Shown here: positions 1 through 10,435 of the stretch, one piece after another
How the letters are laid out: each line of letters opens with the position of its first letter
How positions within the stretch are numbered: the stretch's first letter is position 1
NCBI GenBank assembly: GCA_023548195.1
Contig: JAJHZJ010000336.1
Coordinates: 930,001-994,000 of the forward strand
Length of the DNA: 64,000 nt
Reading direction: 5' to 3'
Source: Bettongia penicillata ogilbyi
Taxonomy: Eukaryota; Chordata; Mammalia; Diprotodontia; Potoroidae
Position numbers and translations under genes: made by a program
Notes under the pieces: model-generated
Databases searched by the model: none
Seen by the model: only the letters and a program-made list of their open reading frames with translations
What the model was told of the DNA's origin: nothing

Positions 1-394
1 CAAGGAGGGGCGGGCGGTGACTAGACAGAGCGTAGAATGACAGGAGAACGCGAAGAATGAATGGCGAAGGGATAGGGGAGAGGGGCGGGGATGTCAGACG
101 GCTGAACGCGATAGGCTGGAGGAGCGGAGACAGCCAGGCGCCCCAGGCGGGCAGAGGGCGAGGGGGAAGGCAAGGAGGCAGCGATCGCGGATGCGATGAG
201 GAGGGGGCTCGCAGGGGCGCCTGCTGCTGACCTCTTCCATCCTGCCTCTGTCCGGGGGCTGGCGCAGCGGCTACGGGACTGCAGGAGGGAGGCGGGGCCG
301 AGACGTCTCAGCCCCCTGCGAGGGCTCGGGTGGCAACATACAAGCTCCTCTCTAGGATACGAGCGAATAGATCTGGACCATTACGCGTCTCTTC

Positions 395-409
395 GGTTGC
401 TAGGCAACC
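395..409. promoter_or_regulatory. RFX-type X-box
   Basis: GGTTGCTAGGCAACC is an almost perfect palindrome of two GTTGC-type half sites with a short spacer. This is the classic binding sequence of RFX factors, which drive ciliary genes. It lies inside the CpG island, where a proximal promoter element would be expected. Confidence 0.7.
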
Positions 410-519
410 TGCGCACTCCCACCACCCCCGCCCCGCTGGGGGTACGTGACCGGCGCGCCGTGCGCGAAGCGAATCTCCGCGGGGGCGGAGCTTTGCAGTG
501 AAGGGCTAGACCTGGAAAT

Positions 520-570
520 ATGCAAATAAGCGCGGGGGCGGGGCGATGGCCTGCGGGAGAAGGGGCGGAG
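520..570. promoter_or_regulatory. Octamer plus GC boxes
   Basis: ATGCAAAT at 520-527 matches the POU/octamer consensus exactly. It is followed within 45 bases by two GGGGCGG-type Sp1/KLF sites (about 535-545 and 559-566). The arrangement fits a proximal promoter; function is inferred. Confidence 0.45.
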
Positions 571-620
571 CCTGTACTAGGGGATCGGGCTCCGCGCTGC
601 AGGTATGTTTGTAAGATGAA

Positions 621-1300
621 ATGCCTGTGGAGGCAGGGGCAAAGAGCCTTGGACCCTGGGTCTCTGGCGCAGCTCGTCCCCCTCTGGGTCTTAACCTTGC
701 TCGTTTGTAAAGTGGGCATCCTAAATCTACTGAGATAACTGAAAGAAAAGCAGGTGCAGGTGGAAAGCTCTGCTCTGCTCTGGGGTTATGCTTGCAATGC
801 TTCTGCTTCCAAAACCCTTCTTTCTGTTGGGGGGAGTGGAAGAAGACGGGTCTCTCGTTGCTCCAATTGGTGCAGAGACCTCACGGTGGCCTTGAATCTC
901 CCGCTTCCCCTGCCAAGGCGGCCCGGGGAGATCTGGGGCAGGTGTCCCTGAGATTCTCCGAGGTCGCCCTTCCAACCTTGAACTGCCCTTCCCTGCCAGA
1001 GGCACCTTTGTGTCTCTCAGTTGCTGCGTGTTGTCTCTCCCTCTTCTCTGAATTTTCCCCTCGCGCCACCCTTTGCAGATCTGTCTAGTACAAAGAATAT
1101 CTGACCTGGAGTTGAGACCAGTATGTATTAGAATCTCCACTCTGAGCCTTACTACCCTTTGTGTCACCTAACCTTCTAAACCTCGGTTTCTTCAATTGTA
1201 ACAGTGGAATATTTAAATTCCACAAATATTAAATGATTACTAAATATATATACATATGTGTGTGAGGAGGGAGAGAAAGAGAGACTGTAGTAAAGTGAGA
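621..1300. other. CpG-island flank, no gene seen
   Basis: Moderately GC-rich sequence grading into AT-rich DNA. No conserved reading frame, splice pattern or recognisable repeat was seen. Confidence 0.4.
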
Positions 1301-1305
1301 CAAAG

Positions 1306-1483
1306 TAAATAAGCATTTATATGACACCTACTATGTGCCAGGCACTGTACTAAGTATAAGGTAGGTATTATCCCCATTTTGAAGGTGAAACAAACAGAGG
1401 TTGAGTGACTTGCTTAGGGTCACACAAGCTTTGAACTGAGGACTTCCTGACTCCATGCTCTATCCACGGCATCACCTAGTTGC
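1306..1483 (-). repeat. MIR-like SINE
   Basis: The plus strand reads as the reverse complement of a MIR/CORE-SINE: a 'tgtgccaggcactgt' tail match, then 'ggtcacacaagctttgaactgagg' type sequence and 'ttcctgactccatgctctatcca'. Mammal-wide ancient SINE with a tRNA-derived head. Confidence 0.75.
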
Positions 1484-1835
1484 GGAGAGATAGAGAGGAT
1501 GAAAATATAGTATCTCACTGAGATGTTTGTTGTGAGGAAGGTACTATGAAAATCTTAAGATGCTATAGAAATGTGTTTTCTTCTTCTTTTCATACTTCCT
1601 TTTCTTCTCCTTTCTTTTCCTTTCCTGTGTCTTAGAATACCCAGTTACATCAGACCTTAATGTCTGTCCCCTAGCCCCGAGGACATGGTTTAGCCCCACT
1701 AGGGAGAGAAAGAAAGAGAAAGGAAGAAAGAAAAATTGAAAGAAGGAAAGATGAAAGTTGCCTCCTGGACCGTGCATGTTGCTGTTATTGTCAATTAAGA
1801 CAAGCTATAGAGTAGGGGGAAGGGAGAGGGGGGAG

Positions 1836-2090
1836 GGAACAAGAATTTATATGTGCAAGGCACTGTGCTAAGAGCTTTACAAATATTATCTCGTTTGATT
1901 GGATCCTCACAACAACCCAGTGTGACTAATAGACTGTTAGGGGTAGAAAGGACTTTTGAGATCATCCAATCTCATCATTTTGAATACAGGGAAACAGAGG
2001 TGAAGAGAGGGAAAGGTTTACCACTTACAACTGTGATAACCAAGATTTAGCAGCTGAGCTCATCCTGGAATGTAGGCCTCCTGACAATAA
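1836..2090 (-). repeat. MIR/L2-like fragments
   Basis: Contains 'aaggcactgtgctaagagc', 'cctcacaacaaccca', and later a 'gggaaacagagg' motif typical of reverse-strand MIR family members. Diverged and probably composite. Confidence 0.5.
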
Positions 2091-2720
2091 AACCTCTTGA
2101 TTCCCTGGGCCAGGGCTCCAATCAAAGGAATGAAGATGCCTGAGATATGTGATAGATGTGGCACCTTCCTCCCCTCCACAAATTACATGTTGAGAACCTC
2201 AGGAGGGTCATGAAACACACCCCTCCCATAAAGTCTATATTCACATCAATCTGAAAATAACTTGCCCAAATTCACCCAGAAGCTGATCATTACCTTAATA
2301 TCAGGCCTTGATAAGATAGAAGCTTCATGGGATTGACCTGCATCTTTTGAACCTCTACCATTTGTCCTAGCTTCATCAGCCCCAGCAGGTGCCCTCTGGG
2401 TGCCCTCACCAGATGTGCCAGCATCTGGGGTCTCTTCCTCATCTAATGGGGTGTTATCTATTGACCGAGGCATGAGAAAGGATGACTAATGTTCTAGAAA
2501 ACACATGAGAGTAAAATAAAAGACACCTGCATTCTAGAATCATGGCATCAAAACTCCTTAGTCATAATACATTAGGGATCTATAGAACAGATCTCAAAGG
2601 TCATTATGTTCAACAATAGCCTTCCAGAACCTCCACTCCATTGTTAACTGCTTCTTCCTCTTTTCACTCTTTGACTCACTTTGCTGCAAGGAAGGTATTT
2701 TTTTCTTTCTTTTTTAACAG
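2091..2720. other. Unassigned intergenic DNA
   Basis: No gene or confidently named repeat seen. Open frames here are short and lack conserved composition. Confidence 0.35.
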
Positions 2721-3097
2721 TGGTCATAAGCAAAAAAAACCTTTATTCTTTTGGAGGAAGGAAACTAGACATGCTCTGGGATCTTTTCTAGGAGGAGACC
2801 CAAGGCAGTAAAGTTAAACCTTGATATTTATGTTTGTGGCTAGACAAATAATCAAATAGCACGGTATAGCAACAGTGAGGCAGGGTTGCCTAGTGACAAA
2901 AAGTCTATTGCAGGCTTTCATGTCTGGAACCGTTCTTTGATTTAGTTGCAGCAGAGCTTATCCAGAGGGTGAGTGCAAAAGACTGTTGTTATGCCAAGCT
3001 CAGAGCATAGCTTGCTTGCTGGACTTTAGCTCTGGAAAACAGGGTGTCTCCTAATAGTCAAAAAGAGAGGCGCAGTCTTGGCATGGGGATTCTGACA
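2721..3097 (-). mobile_element. LTR of an old endogenous retroelement
   Basis: Read on the minus strand, a purine tract (AGAGGGGGAAA, complement of 3098-3108) is followed directly by TGTCAGAATCCC. This is the usual join between an internal polypurine tract and a 3' LTR. Near the other end is a minus-strand AATAAA (complement of 2742-2747), and the segment closes with a CA whose complement is the TG at 2721. The length, about 377 bases, suits an LTR. No gag, pol or env reading frame is attached. The family is not identified. Confidence 0.5.
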
Positions 3098-3250
3098 TTT
3101 CCCCCTCTTGGCCAAAGAGAGAAAGTCTAAAAGAACCTCTCCCTTTCTGAGCAATAAAGGAGAGGCAGGCATAAGCCAAGATGCCACAGGAGGCCAGCTG
3201 GGCAAGGATAGTAAGGAAGGGATTTTCTAAACCTTAAAGTTCTATATAAG
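3098..3250 (-). mobile_element. Possible internal remnant next to the LTR
   Basis: Noncoding sequence adjoining the polypurine tract, which would be the 3' internal end of the same element. It has no open frame; the outer boundary is uncertain. Confidence 0.3.
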
Positions 3251-3309
3251 AGTGAGCTATCATTAATAATGATGCCTGCTATCACATCAGTTTTTTTGGC
3301 TGGCACAGA

Positions 3310-3480
3310 ATGTCATAGATGTCAACGGATGGAAGTAATTTAAGGGACCTCAGCAATTGACTAGTCTACCACCACCACCATCACCACCTTCCTTTTACAA
3401 ATGATGAAACTGAGACCCAAGAAGATTAAGTTCCTTATTCAGAATAATAAGTCCCACAAGTAATAAGTCTCAGAGGGAGA
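3310..3480 (-). repeat. MIR/L2-like fragment
   Basis: 'cttttacaaatgatgaaactgagaccca' resembles reverse-strand MIR core sequence. A short ACC/ATC triplet run sits at 3369-3388. Confidence 0.45.
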
Positions 3481-4130
3481 GGTGATGGACCTGGAAAGGC
3501 CTTCTAAGGAAGATGGGATTTGAATTGAGTCCAGAAGGAAATCATGGGAACCAGAAGGTGGAGAGAGAGCATCCCAGGTATGGAAAACAGTCAAGGTCCC
3601 TAAGAGTTGGAGTCTCTTGTGTGCCAGGAATGGAAAGAAGGCCAATGTCACTGGCTCTTACAGTATCTGGAGGGAAACAAAGTATAATAAGACTGAAAAG
3701 ACAGGAGGAAGGCAGGTTGCAAAGGGCTTGAAAAGACAAGGGATTTTATATTTGATCCTGGAGGTCATAGGGAGCCACCAGAGTTTATTGAGTGATAACA
3801 GTCAAACGTGCTCTAGTAAGATCACTTTGGCATTCAAATAGAGGATGGAGCTGAATGGGGAGCCAGTTGACTAACCAGAAAGCTATAGTAGTAACCCAGG
3901 AGTAAGAAGATGAGGGAATGCAAGACTGCACCTAGGGTGTCAGCTTTGAGAAGGGAGAGAATGAAACAGATTAGGATGTATGTAAGATGCTTGCAAGTGA
4001 CAAGTCAAGACTGACACCAACGTTTTGAACTTAAGTGACTAGGAGGATGGGGATGCCCTCAACCATATTGGGAAACTGAGAAGAGGGAAGGATTTGGTTT
4101 GGAGGAAAAATAATGATTTCTTTTTTTGAT
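3481..4130 (+). repeat. Ancient dispersed repeat, family not named
   Basis: Carries phrases such as 'aaagggcttgaaaagacaag', 'gtcatagggagccaccagag' and 'aagatcactttggcattc'. Related phrases recur near 32.3, 48.5 and 49.2 kb. I recognise the pattern as a common mammalian and marsupial dispersed repeat but cannot name the family. Confidence 0.5.
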
Positions 4131-4522
4131 ATGCTGACTGTGAGATATCTTTGCCTAAAGTAGTCACATATATTCAAATTCACACTATTCAAAGTTGTAA
4201 TTATATAAAAATTTCTTATTGGTTCCAGTCCAATAGAAATATGCAGTGTGAATTTCAGTATGGAATCTTGGAGATTGCAATGTTAATAAGAGTTAAGAAA
4301 TCTTTGCCACCCATTAATGGGCCAGCCCATTAAGGGAAGCTTGATTAGAAGAGATCTTTTTGTTGTTGGAAGGCCTATACCTTTCCATAATTTCTAAAAA
4401 GGTAGTGGCTTTCAAGGGTTGTGATGCCCCCTGGCTCAGAAAAGTGTGTAAATACTCTGAAGTGAGGTTTTGTTTTGGGGCTTACTCATTGGAAGTGTTT
4501 ATTTGGCCAGACCAGGCTCCTT

Positions 4523-4539
4523 TGAAAACCCAGATGTTG
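4523..4539 (+). repeat. 5' target site duplication of half-L1 copy 1
   Basis: TGAAAACCCAGATGTTG is repeated exactly at 7388-7404 on the far side of the element. The junction TTT|GAAAA suits the L1 endonuclease preference. Confidence 0.9.
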
Positions 4540-5427
4540 TCGGAGGAGCCAAGATGGCAGAGTAGAAAGATTCACATATGCTAGATCCTAACCCACAGCC
4601 CATAAAATACCTGTAAAGAAGAACTCCCAACAAATTCTGGAGCAGCAGAACCCACACAACAACAGAGTGGAGGAGATTTCTGCTTCAGACAGCCCTGAAA
4701 ACTGACACCAAAAATCCATCACACACCAGACCTGGAGCAGTGCCCAGCCCAGCCGTGGCCGAGAGGCACCAAGAGGAGCAGATCCAAGCAGGCTTCAGGG
4801 ACAGAAATCTCCAGCAGCTGCACAGATCCCTCCACCCACAGATGCCAAAGGTCAGTGAGAGAGCCTGTTTGGCTGGCCAAGAGGGGAGAACAGTGTCTCC
4901 ATAACTCAGGTCCCCTCGGGAGGCAGCAGCAGAGGCAGCAGGGGACAGGAGCTCCCAAAGCAAGCAGGGCCTCTGATCCATTATTGAAGGTCTCTGCATA
5001 AACCCCCTGAGGGAACTAAGCCCCGTGTGGTGGCTCTGCCCCCACCTGAGCAGCTGAACTTAAGCTCAAACTGAATAGCAGCCCTGCCCCCACCTGAGCA
5101 CCTGAATTTAATCTCAAACTGAATAACAGCCCCACCCCTGCCAAAAACCCTGAGGCTGGGAAGCAGCATTTGAATCTCAGACCCCAAGCACTAGCTGAGT
5201 GGATCTGGAGGCAAGGTGGGTGTGGAGAGAAATCTCAGAAGTCAAGTAACTGGCTGGGAAAATGCCCAGAAAAGGGAAAAAAAATAAGACCATACTTTCT
5301 TGGTGAACAGATATCTCCTCCCTTCCTTTCAGATAAGGAAGAACAATGCTTACCATCAGGGAAAAACATAGAAGTCAAGGCTTCTATATCTCAAATATCC
5401 AAAATAAATATTCAGTGGGCTTAGGTC

Positions 5428-6353
5428 ATGGAAGAGCTCAAAAAGGATTTTGAAAATCAAGTTAGAAAGGTAGAGGAAAAACTGGGAAGAGAAATGAGAG
5501 AGATGCAAGAAAAGCATGAAAAGCAGGTCAACACCTTGCTAAAGGAGACGCCAAAAAATGCTGAAGAAAATAATACCTTGAAAAATAGGCTCACTCAACT
5601 GGCAAAAGAGGTTCAAAAAGCCAATGAGGAGAAGAATGCTTTCAAAAGCAAAATTAGAAATGGAAAAAGAGGTTCAAAAGCTCACTGAAGAAACTAGTTC
5701 TTTCAAAATTAGAAGGGAACAGATGGAGGCTAATGACTTTATGAGAAACCAAGAAATCACCAAACAAAACCAAAAGAATGAAAAAATTGAAGATAATGTG
5801 AAATATCTCATTGGAAAAACAACTGACCTAGAAAATAGATCCAGGAGAGACAACTTAAAAATTATGAGACTACCTGAAAGCCATGATCAAAAAAAAGAGC
5901 CTAGACATCATCTTGCATGAAATTTTCAAGGAAAACTGCCCTGATATTCTAGAACTAGAGGGCAAAATAATAATTCGAGGAACCCACCAATCACCAGCAG
6001 AAAGAGATCCAAAAAGAGAAACTCCTAGGAACATTGTGGCCAAATTCCAGAGTTCCCAGGTCAAGGAGAAAGTATTGCAAGCAGCTAGAAAGAAACAATT
6101 CCAGTATTGTGGAAATACAATCAGGATAACACAAGGTCTAGCAGCTTCTACATTAAGGGATCAAAGGGCATGGAATAGGATATTCCAGAAATCAAAGGAA
6201 CTAGAACTAAAACCAAGAATCACCTACCCAGCAGAACTGAGTATAATACTTCAGGGGAAAAAATGGTCTTTCAATGAAACAGAGGACTTTCAAGCATTCT
6301 TGATGAAAAGACCAGAGCTGAAAAGAAAATTTGACTTTCAAACACAAGAATGA
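5428..6353 (+). pseudogene. L1-type ORF1 remnant, copy 1
   Basis: Encodes the RNA-binding chaperone ORF1p of an L1-like element. The first part is a charged coiled coil ('KQVNTLLKETPKNAEENNTL'). The middle part has the RRM-like 'DLENRSRRDNLKIM', and the end has the C-terminal domain signature 'RITYPAELSII' and 'GKKWSFNE'. The frame is broken twice relative to copy 2: a loss of two bases near 5655 and a gain of one in the A-run near 5891. A TAG at 5422 closes the frame just upstream of the ATG at 5428; copy 2 is open there. Family assignment is firm; the natural start codon is uncertain. Confidence 0.85.
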
Positions 6354-6485
6354 GAAGAAGCATGAAAAAGTAAACAGCAAAGAGAAGTCATAAGGGACCT
6401 ACCAAAGTTGAACTGTTTACATTCCTACATGGAAAGACAATATTTGTAACTCTTGAAACTTTTCAGTATCTGGGTAGTTGGTGGG

Positions 6486-6488
<3 letters not shown>

Positions 6489-6521
<33 letters not shown>

Positions 6522-6569
6522 TACACATGCGCACACATGCACGCACATGCACACATGCACACACACACA
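6489..6569 (+). repeat. (CA)n microsatellite inside half-L1 copy 1
   Basis: An imperfect CA tract with CGCACA and ATGCACA interruptions. A CA/TG tract occupies the same place in the second copy, so it belongs to the element rather than arising later. Confidence 0.9.
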
Positions 6570-7387
6570 GAGACAGAGAGCACAGAGTGAATTGAATAGG
6601 ATGAGATCATATCTTAAAAAAATGAAGTTAAGTGGTGAGAGAGAAAAGTACTTGGAGGAGAGAGGGAGAAATGGAATGGGGCAAATTAACTCTCCTAGAT
6701 GAGGCAGGTAAGAGACTTTTTAGTGGAGGGAAAAGGAAGGGAGCTGAGAGAAAAACATGAAGTTTACTCTCATCACTTTTGACTAAAGGAAGGAATAAAA
6801 TGCACGCTCATTTTGGTATGAAAACCTATCTTACAATACAGGAAAGTGGGGGAGAATGGGATAAGCAGGGTAGGGGGGTGATGGAAGGGAGGGCAATGGG
6901 AGGAGGAAGCAATTTGAAATCAACACTCAGGGAGGGTCAAAACACAGAATAGAAGCAATGGGGGGCAGGATAGGATGGAGGGAAATATAGTTAATCTTAC
7001 ACAACATGACTATTATGGAAGTCATTTGCAAAACTACACAGATATGGCTTATATTGAATTGCCTGACTTTAAAGGGAATGGGTGGGGGAGGGAGGGATGG
7101 GGAGAAGTTGGAACTCAAAGTTTTAGGAACAAGTGTTGAGTATTATTCTTGCTACTAGGAAATAAGAAATACATGTAATGGGGAATAGAAAGTTATCTGG
7201 CCCTACAGGACAAAAGAGAAGATGGGAACGAGGGAAGGGAAGGATGATAGAAGAGAGGGCAGATTGGTGATAGGGGAAATTAGAATGCTCGGTGTATTGG
7301 GGAGGGGACAAATGGGGAGAAAATTTGGAACCCCAAATTTTGTGAAAATGAATGTAAAAAGTTAAATAAATAAATTTAACTAAACAA

Positions 7388-7404
7388 TGAAAACCCAGAT
7401 GTTG
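7388..7404 (+). repeat. 3' target site duplication of half-L1 copy 1
   Basis: Exact repeat of 4523-4539, directly after the A-rich tail of the element. Confidence 0.9.
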
Positions 7405-8635
7405 GTGCTTCTCTCTCTGGTAACTATGTATGTATTGCTTATGGTCAGACAGTTGGAAGCCCTGTCTGTTGATCTTTACTTCTCTTTGTTTTCCCTGAAG
7501 TTAAGGGTGCTGACTTTTCCCCCTGAACTAAGTGAATGATATATGTGCTTGATTGAAGTAGATTGTTGACTCCTCAAAAGTTGCTTTTCTTTTAAAAAAG
7601 CAGATCTAAGAACCTGTACAGCAGGTCCTCCTGTGTATGCTGGGGTCCTTGCTGTTACAGAGATGAAGTCCAGCTTCTTTGTTTTTACAGAGCAAGAAAC
7701 TGAGGCCTAGAGAGGTGACATGACTTATGCAAGATTATATAGAGCAGAACCAGGGTTTGAATTCATACCCTTTGACTCTAAATTCTAAGAACTTTCCTCT
7801 ATGCTCCTACAGAGGAAGGAACCTTCCAAGACCAATGGATAAAGGAGAGCCTGCTGTACAGGTTGGACTGAATTGCCTCTTAGGGACCTTCTAGATCTAA
7901 GACCCCTTACAGAACTACAATATTCAAGATATATAGGAAACTTGTCCAACTATATAGGACTAATTATTATATTCATGTCTAGAGGAGCAAGATGACTCAT
8001 TCATGGCATCCATTGAAAGAATTGTATGTAAGGGGAAGGGGCCATGGGCTAAATGGGGCCTGTTTGGTCTGTTTATTTTCTTCCATTCTAGATACAATAA
8101 GTAGAGAGTCTCCAATCTGAGTTGGGAGTACAAGACTCAGGGATCTAGCCAGGCGGCCAATGTAACATTGACACCCTAGGGAAAAAGGGAACCCATTTGG
8201 GAGTGACTTTCAGGACCCCAGCCCAGAGAAATTATCTGGCAGCAAAGTCCTCTTCAGACATGAACCTGGTGGAACCAGTGCTATGTAGGAACTAAGCTAA
8301 GTTCTGACCTTCCCTGTTCTGTCCTACCTTGAGACCAAGGTAAAGGAAACACGGCAGGGAATGCCCCTGAAGCATTCAGGGAAATGTCTAAGTTACATCT
8401 GTGATGTAAATATTCCTTTATAAAGCCTTTAAAAAAAACTAAAAGTAATTCCCTAATAACTAGTCAAAGTTTAAGAATGGTTTTGAATATAACTATAAAC
8501 TATTAACAATCTTTTGAAAGAATGAGATTTCCTAAATACAGGAGATTGCTTGCCTCCTCAGTTCTGGTGGCATATCTTTGTCCATTTTCAGTGTCTGTCT
8601 GAGACCCAAGTGGGTGTATATATAAGAAAGCCAGT
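7405..8635. other. Intergenic DNA with one MIR fragment
   Basis: A reverse-strand MIR-like piece lies at about 7685-7800 ('caagaaactgaggcctagagaggtg'). The rest shows no gene. An imperfect palindrome TTACATC-TGT-GATGTAA sits at 8393-8409. Confidence 0.45.
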
Positions 8636-8765
8636 GAGGTATAAAATATAGAGAGCTGGCCTTGGAATCAGGAAGACTTGAGTTCAAATCCCCTCTTTCA
8701 TATATATTGCCTATGTGACCTGGACAAGTGATTTAACTTAACTTTTCAGTGCCCTCAAACAGTTG
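8636..8765 (+). repeat. MIR-like SINE fragment
   Basis: Forward-strand motifs 'ggaatcaggaagacttgag' and 'tgtgacctggacaagtgattt' match the tRNA-derived head and core of MIR-like SINEs. Confidence 0.7.
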
Positions 8766-8827
8766 TGTAAGATTGTTAGTTGTAGAGCAGATGACAGTCT
8801 GTATGGATGAAAACAGGGTGTTCTACT

Positions 8828-9096
8828 GAGATAGCTAGATAGTTCAGCAGATAGAGTGCTGGGCCTGGAGTCTGGAAGACATGAGTTCAAATTCAGTCTC
8901 ACACACTTAATAGCTATATGATCCTGAGCAAGTTGCTTAACTTCTGTCTTCCTGAGTTTTCTCATCTATGAAATGTGTATAATACCTGCCTTCTATATTT
9001 GTTGTAAGGATCCAATGGCATAACAATTTTAAATTTCTTATCATAGTGACTGGGGCACATAGTAAATAGTATATAAATGTTACTTATTATTATTCC
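8828..9096 (+). repeat. Near full-length MIR-like SINE
   Basis: Contains the head ('cagatagagtgctgggcctgg'), the core ('ctgagcaagttgcttaac', 'ctcatctatgaaatg') and the LINE-derived tail ending in 'gttacttattattatt'. Forward orientation. Confidence 0.8.
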
Positions 9097-9141
9097 TTAC
9101 TGGGAGCTTCTCAGATAGAGGAAGTCACAGGTCTGGTATAG

Positions 9142-9238
9142 ATAGGTAGATAGATAGATATACACATATATATTTTAATATATATGTGTGTATGTATATA
9201 TATATATATATATATACACACACATCTGTATGTATACA
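9142..9238. repeat. Compound GATA/TA/CA microsatellite with hairpin
   Basis: Short tandem GATA, TA, TG and CA runs. Arms at 9162-9174 and 9177-9189 are perfect 13-base inverted repeats around a TT loop. Confidence 0.85.
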
Positions 9239-9863
9239 CAAGATCTGTACATTGTCCATCCAGCTACATATTGTAGTCTGGTCATTATTCATTCACTTGT
9301 TTTTTTCTATATGGATAGTTAAGCCAAACTCTTTGATCATGGATCTCACTCAGGAGTCTCTACAATGTTCTAGGTCTTGATAGAATTAGCACAAACAACA
9401 GCATCTGAAATACCCCACAATTTGTAGGGAATCCTTCTTCAACTTGGACTCTTTTCTTCATGAAAATGATTAATACCTCTGGTGAGCATTTTTATGTCTC
9501 ACTTAATGATAATGATCAAGGATTAAAGTTATGTATTTGGTTATATCTTATAAGTAATCTAGTGTCATTTTGTCATATGAATGATAGACACCCTATTGAA
9601 AGAAAGCTATTGACACAGTGCTTGGCTCTGTTGAGTAATAAGCCTCTTTATTGTCAACAGTGTACACAGTGAGATCTCATATACTGTAAGTACATTGTTA
9701 AGTCAATCATGAATTGGTAAAGATGTAGTTTATTGTGGAATATTGCTTATCAAAATGTGTATTCCCTTCTATAACCCTCATCAAGTGTGCCCTTGCTATA
9801 TCTGTAGATTTGTTCTCATTAAAATTTTATGTAAATGGAAAATAGATACGTGAGTTGGTTTTG

Positions 9864-10072
9864 TTTGTTTGGTTTTTCAGTTGTGTCCAGTTCTTCATGA
9901 CCCCATGTGAAGTTTTCTTGGCAAAGATACTAGACTGGTTTGCCATTTTCTTCTCCAGATCATTTTATAGGTAAGAATACTTAAGGCAAACAGGGTTAAG
10001 TGACTTACCCAGGGTCACAGTCAAGATTTTACTCTAGGCCCAGCACTCTATTCATTGTCCCACCTAGTGGCC
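9864..10072 (-). repeat. Long-tailed marsupial-type SINE
   Basis: Reverse-strand copy. The tail reads 'gtccagttcttcatgacccc' and 'ttttcttggcaaagatact'; then come the core 'aagtgacttacccagggtca' and the head 'cccagcactctattcattgt'. The tail is the part that separates this family from plain MIR. Confidence 0.8.
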
Positions 10073-10201
10073 TTTTAATGAGTTGGTAGCTATTGATATT
10101 ATCTTGCCCGCTTTTAACAGTAAAAATGACTAAGATTTTTTACATGTCTTTGGTATGTTTCTTCTTCTTCAGATACATTAATAAATGATCCCTCAACACC
10201 C

Positions 10202-10435
10202 TCAAAATTGCATTGCCTCTAGTTTAGATCCCCTCACTATGTGTATGTGGTCTAATACAACTACTTTGTACATCTTTGTTTTTTTCAATGCCATTTGCAC
10301 TTCCTCAAGAAGGAGCTCCGGATTAGTGATAGTAGGGGTCAAATGTAATGGTTCCACTGTTGTTGGTGGTGCAGAGTACGTGATAAAATTCTTTACAGAT
10401 CTTTTCCCTTTTTCATATCCTCGTTGTACTTCCAT
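10202..10435 (-). pseudogene. LINE reverse-transcriptase fragment (RTE-like)
   Basis: The minus-strand frame encodes 'LLLEEVQMALKKTKMYKVV' followed by 'LDHIHI'. This resembles the segment before finger/palm motif 1 in LINE reverse transcriptases, where '(E)EV..ALKKMK.GKA.G.D.I' is usual. Short minus-strand open pieces continue to about 11080, suggesting a longer decayed element. RTE/BovB-type is my best guess; the class could differ. Confidence 0.5.

Larger units (their letters stand above)
1..620 (-). promoter_or_regulatory. CpG-island promoter at left edge, probably CFAP58 (leftward)
   Basis: This stretch is GC- and CpG-rich, unlike the AT-rich DNA that follows. It holds several GC boxes (near 5, 80, 481, 535 and 559), an octamer and an RFX X-box. 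In mammals the ciliary gene CFAP58 lies next to ITPRIP and diverges from it, so a leftward promoter here fits known gene order. The direction and gene name are inferences. The only minus-strand ATG in 1-240 (at 240) opens a frame that stops near 73, so no CFAP58 coding sequence can be claimed in the window. Confidence 0.5.
4540..7387 (+). mobile_element. Full-length ORF1-only L1-like retrotransposon (HAL1 type), copy 1
   Basis: The element is about 2.85 kb between perfect 17-bp target site duplications. It begins with TCGGAGGAGCCAAGATGGC, a typical L1 5' end. A 5' UTR of nearly 0.9 kb is followed by an L1 ORF1 region (5428-6353), a CA repeat, about 0.8 kb of 3' sequence and an AAATAAATAAATTTA-rich tail. 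There is no room for ORF2, and no reverse transcriptase or endonuclease frame is seen. This is the plan of half-L1 (HAL1) elements, which depend on L1 ORF2 protein supplied in trans. A second copy with the same plan lies at 15429-18211 on the other strand. Confidence 0.85.

Noticed and set aside
1..240. Minus-strand ATG at 240 considered as the CFAP58 start
   Set aside because: The frame hits a stop by about position 73 and the encoded residues do not resemble the CFAP58 N-terminus.
196..501. A 101-codon open frame in the left CpG island
   Set aside because: GC-rich islands give long chance frames. Its composition is Arg/Pro/Ala-rich and no homology is recognised.
3367..3390. Short ACC/ATC repeat considered as a tandem array or CRISPR-like locus
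   Set aside because: Only a few triplets without spacers; the genome is a mammal.
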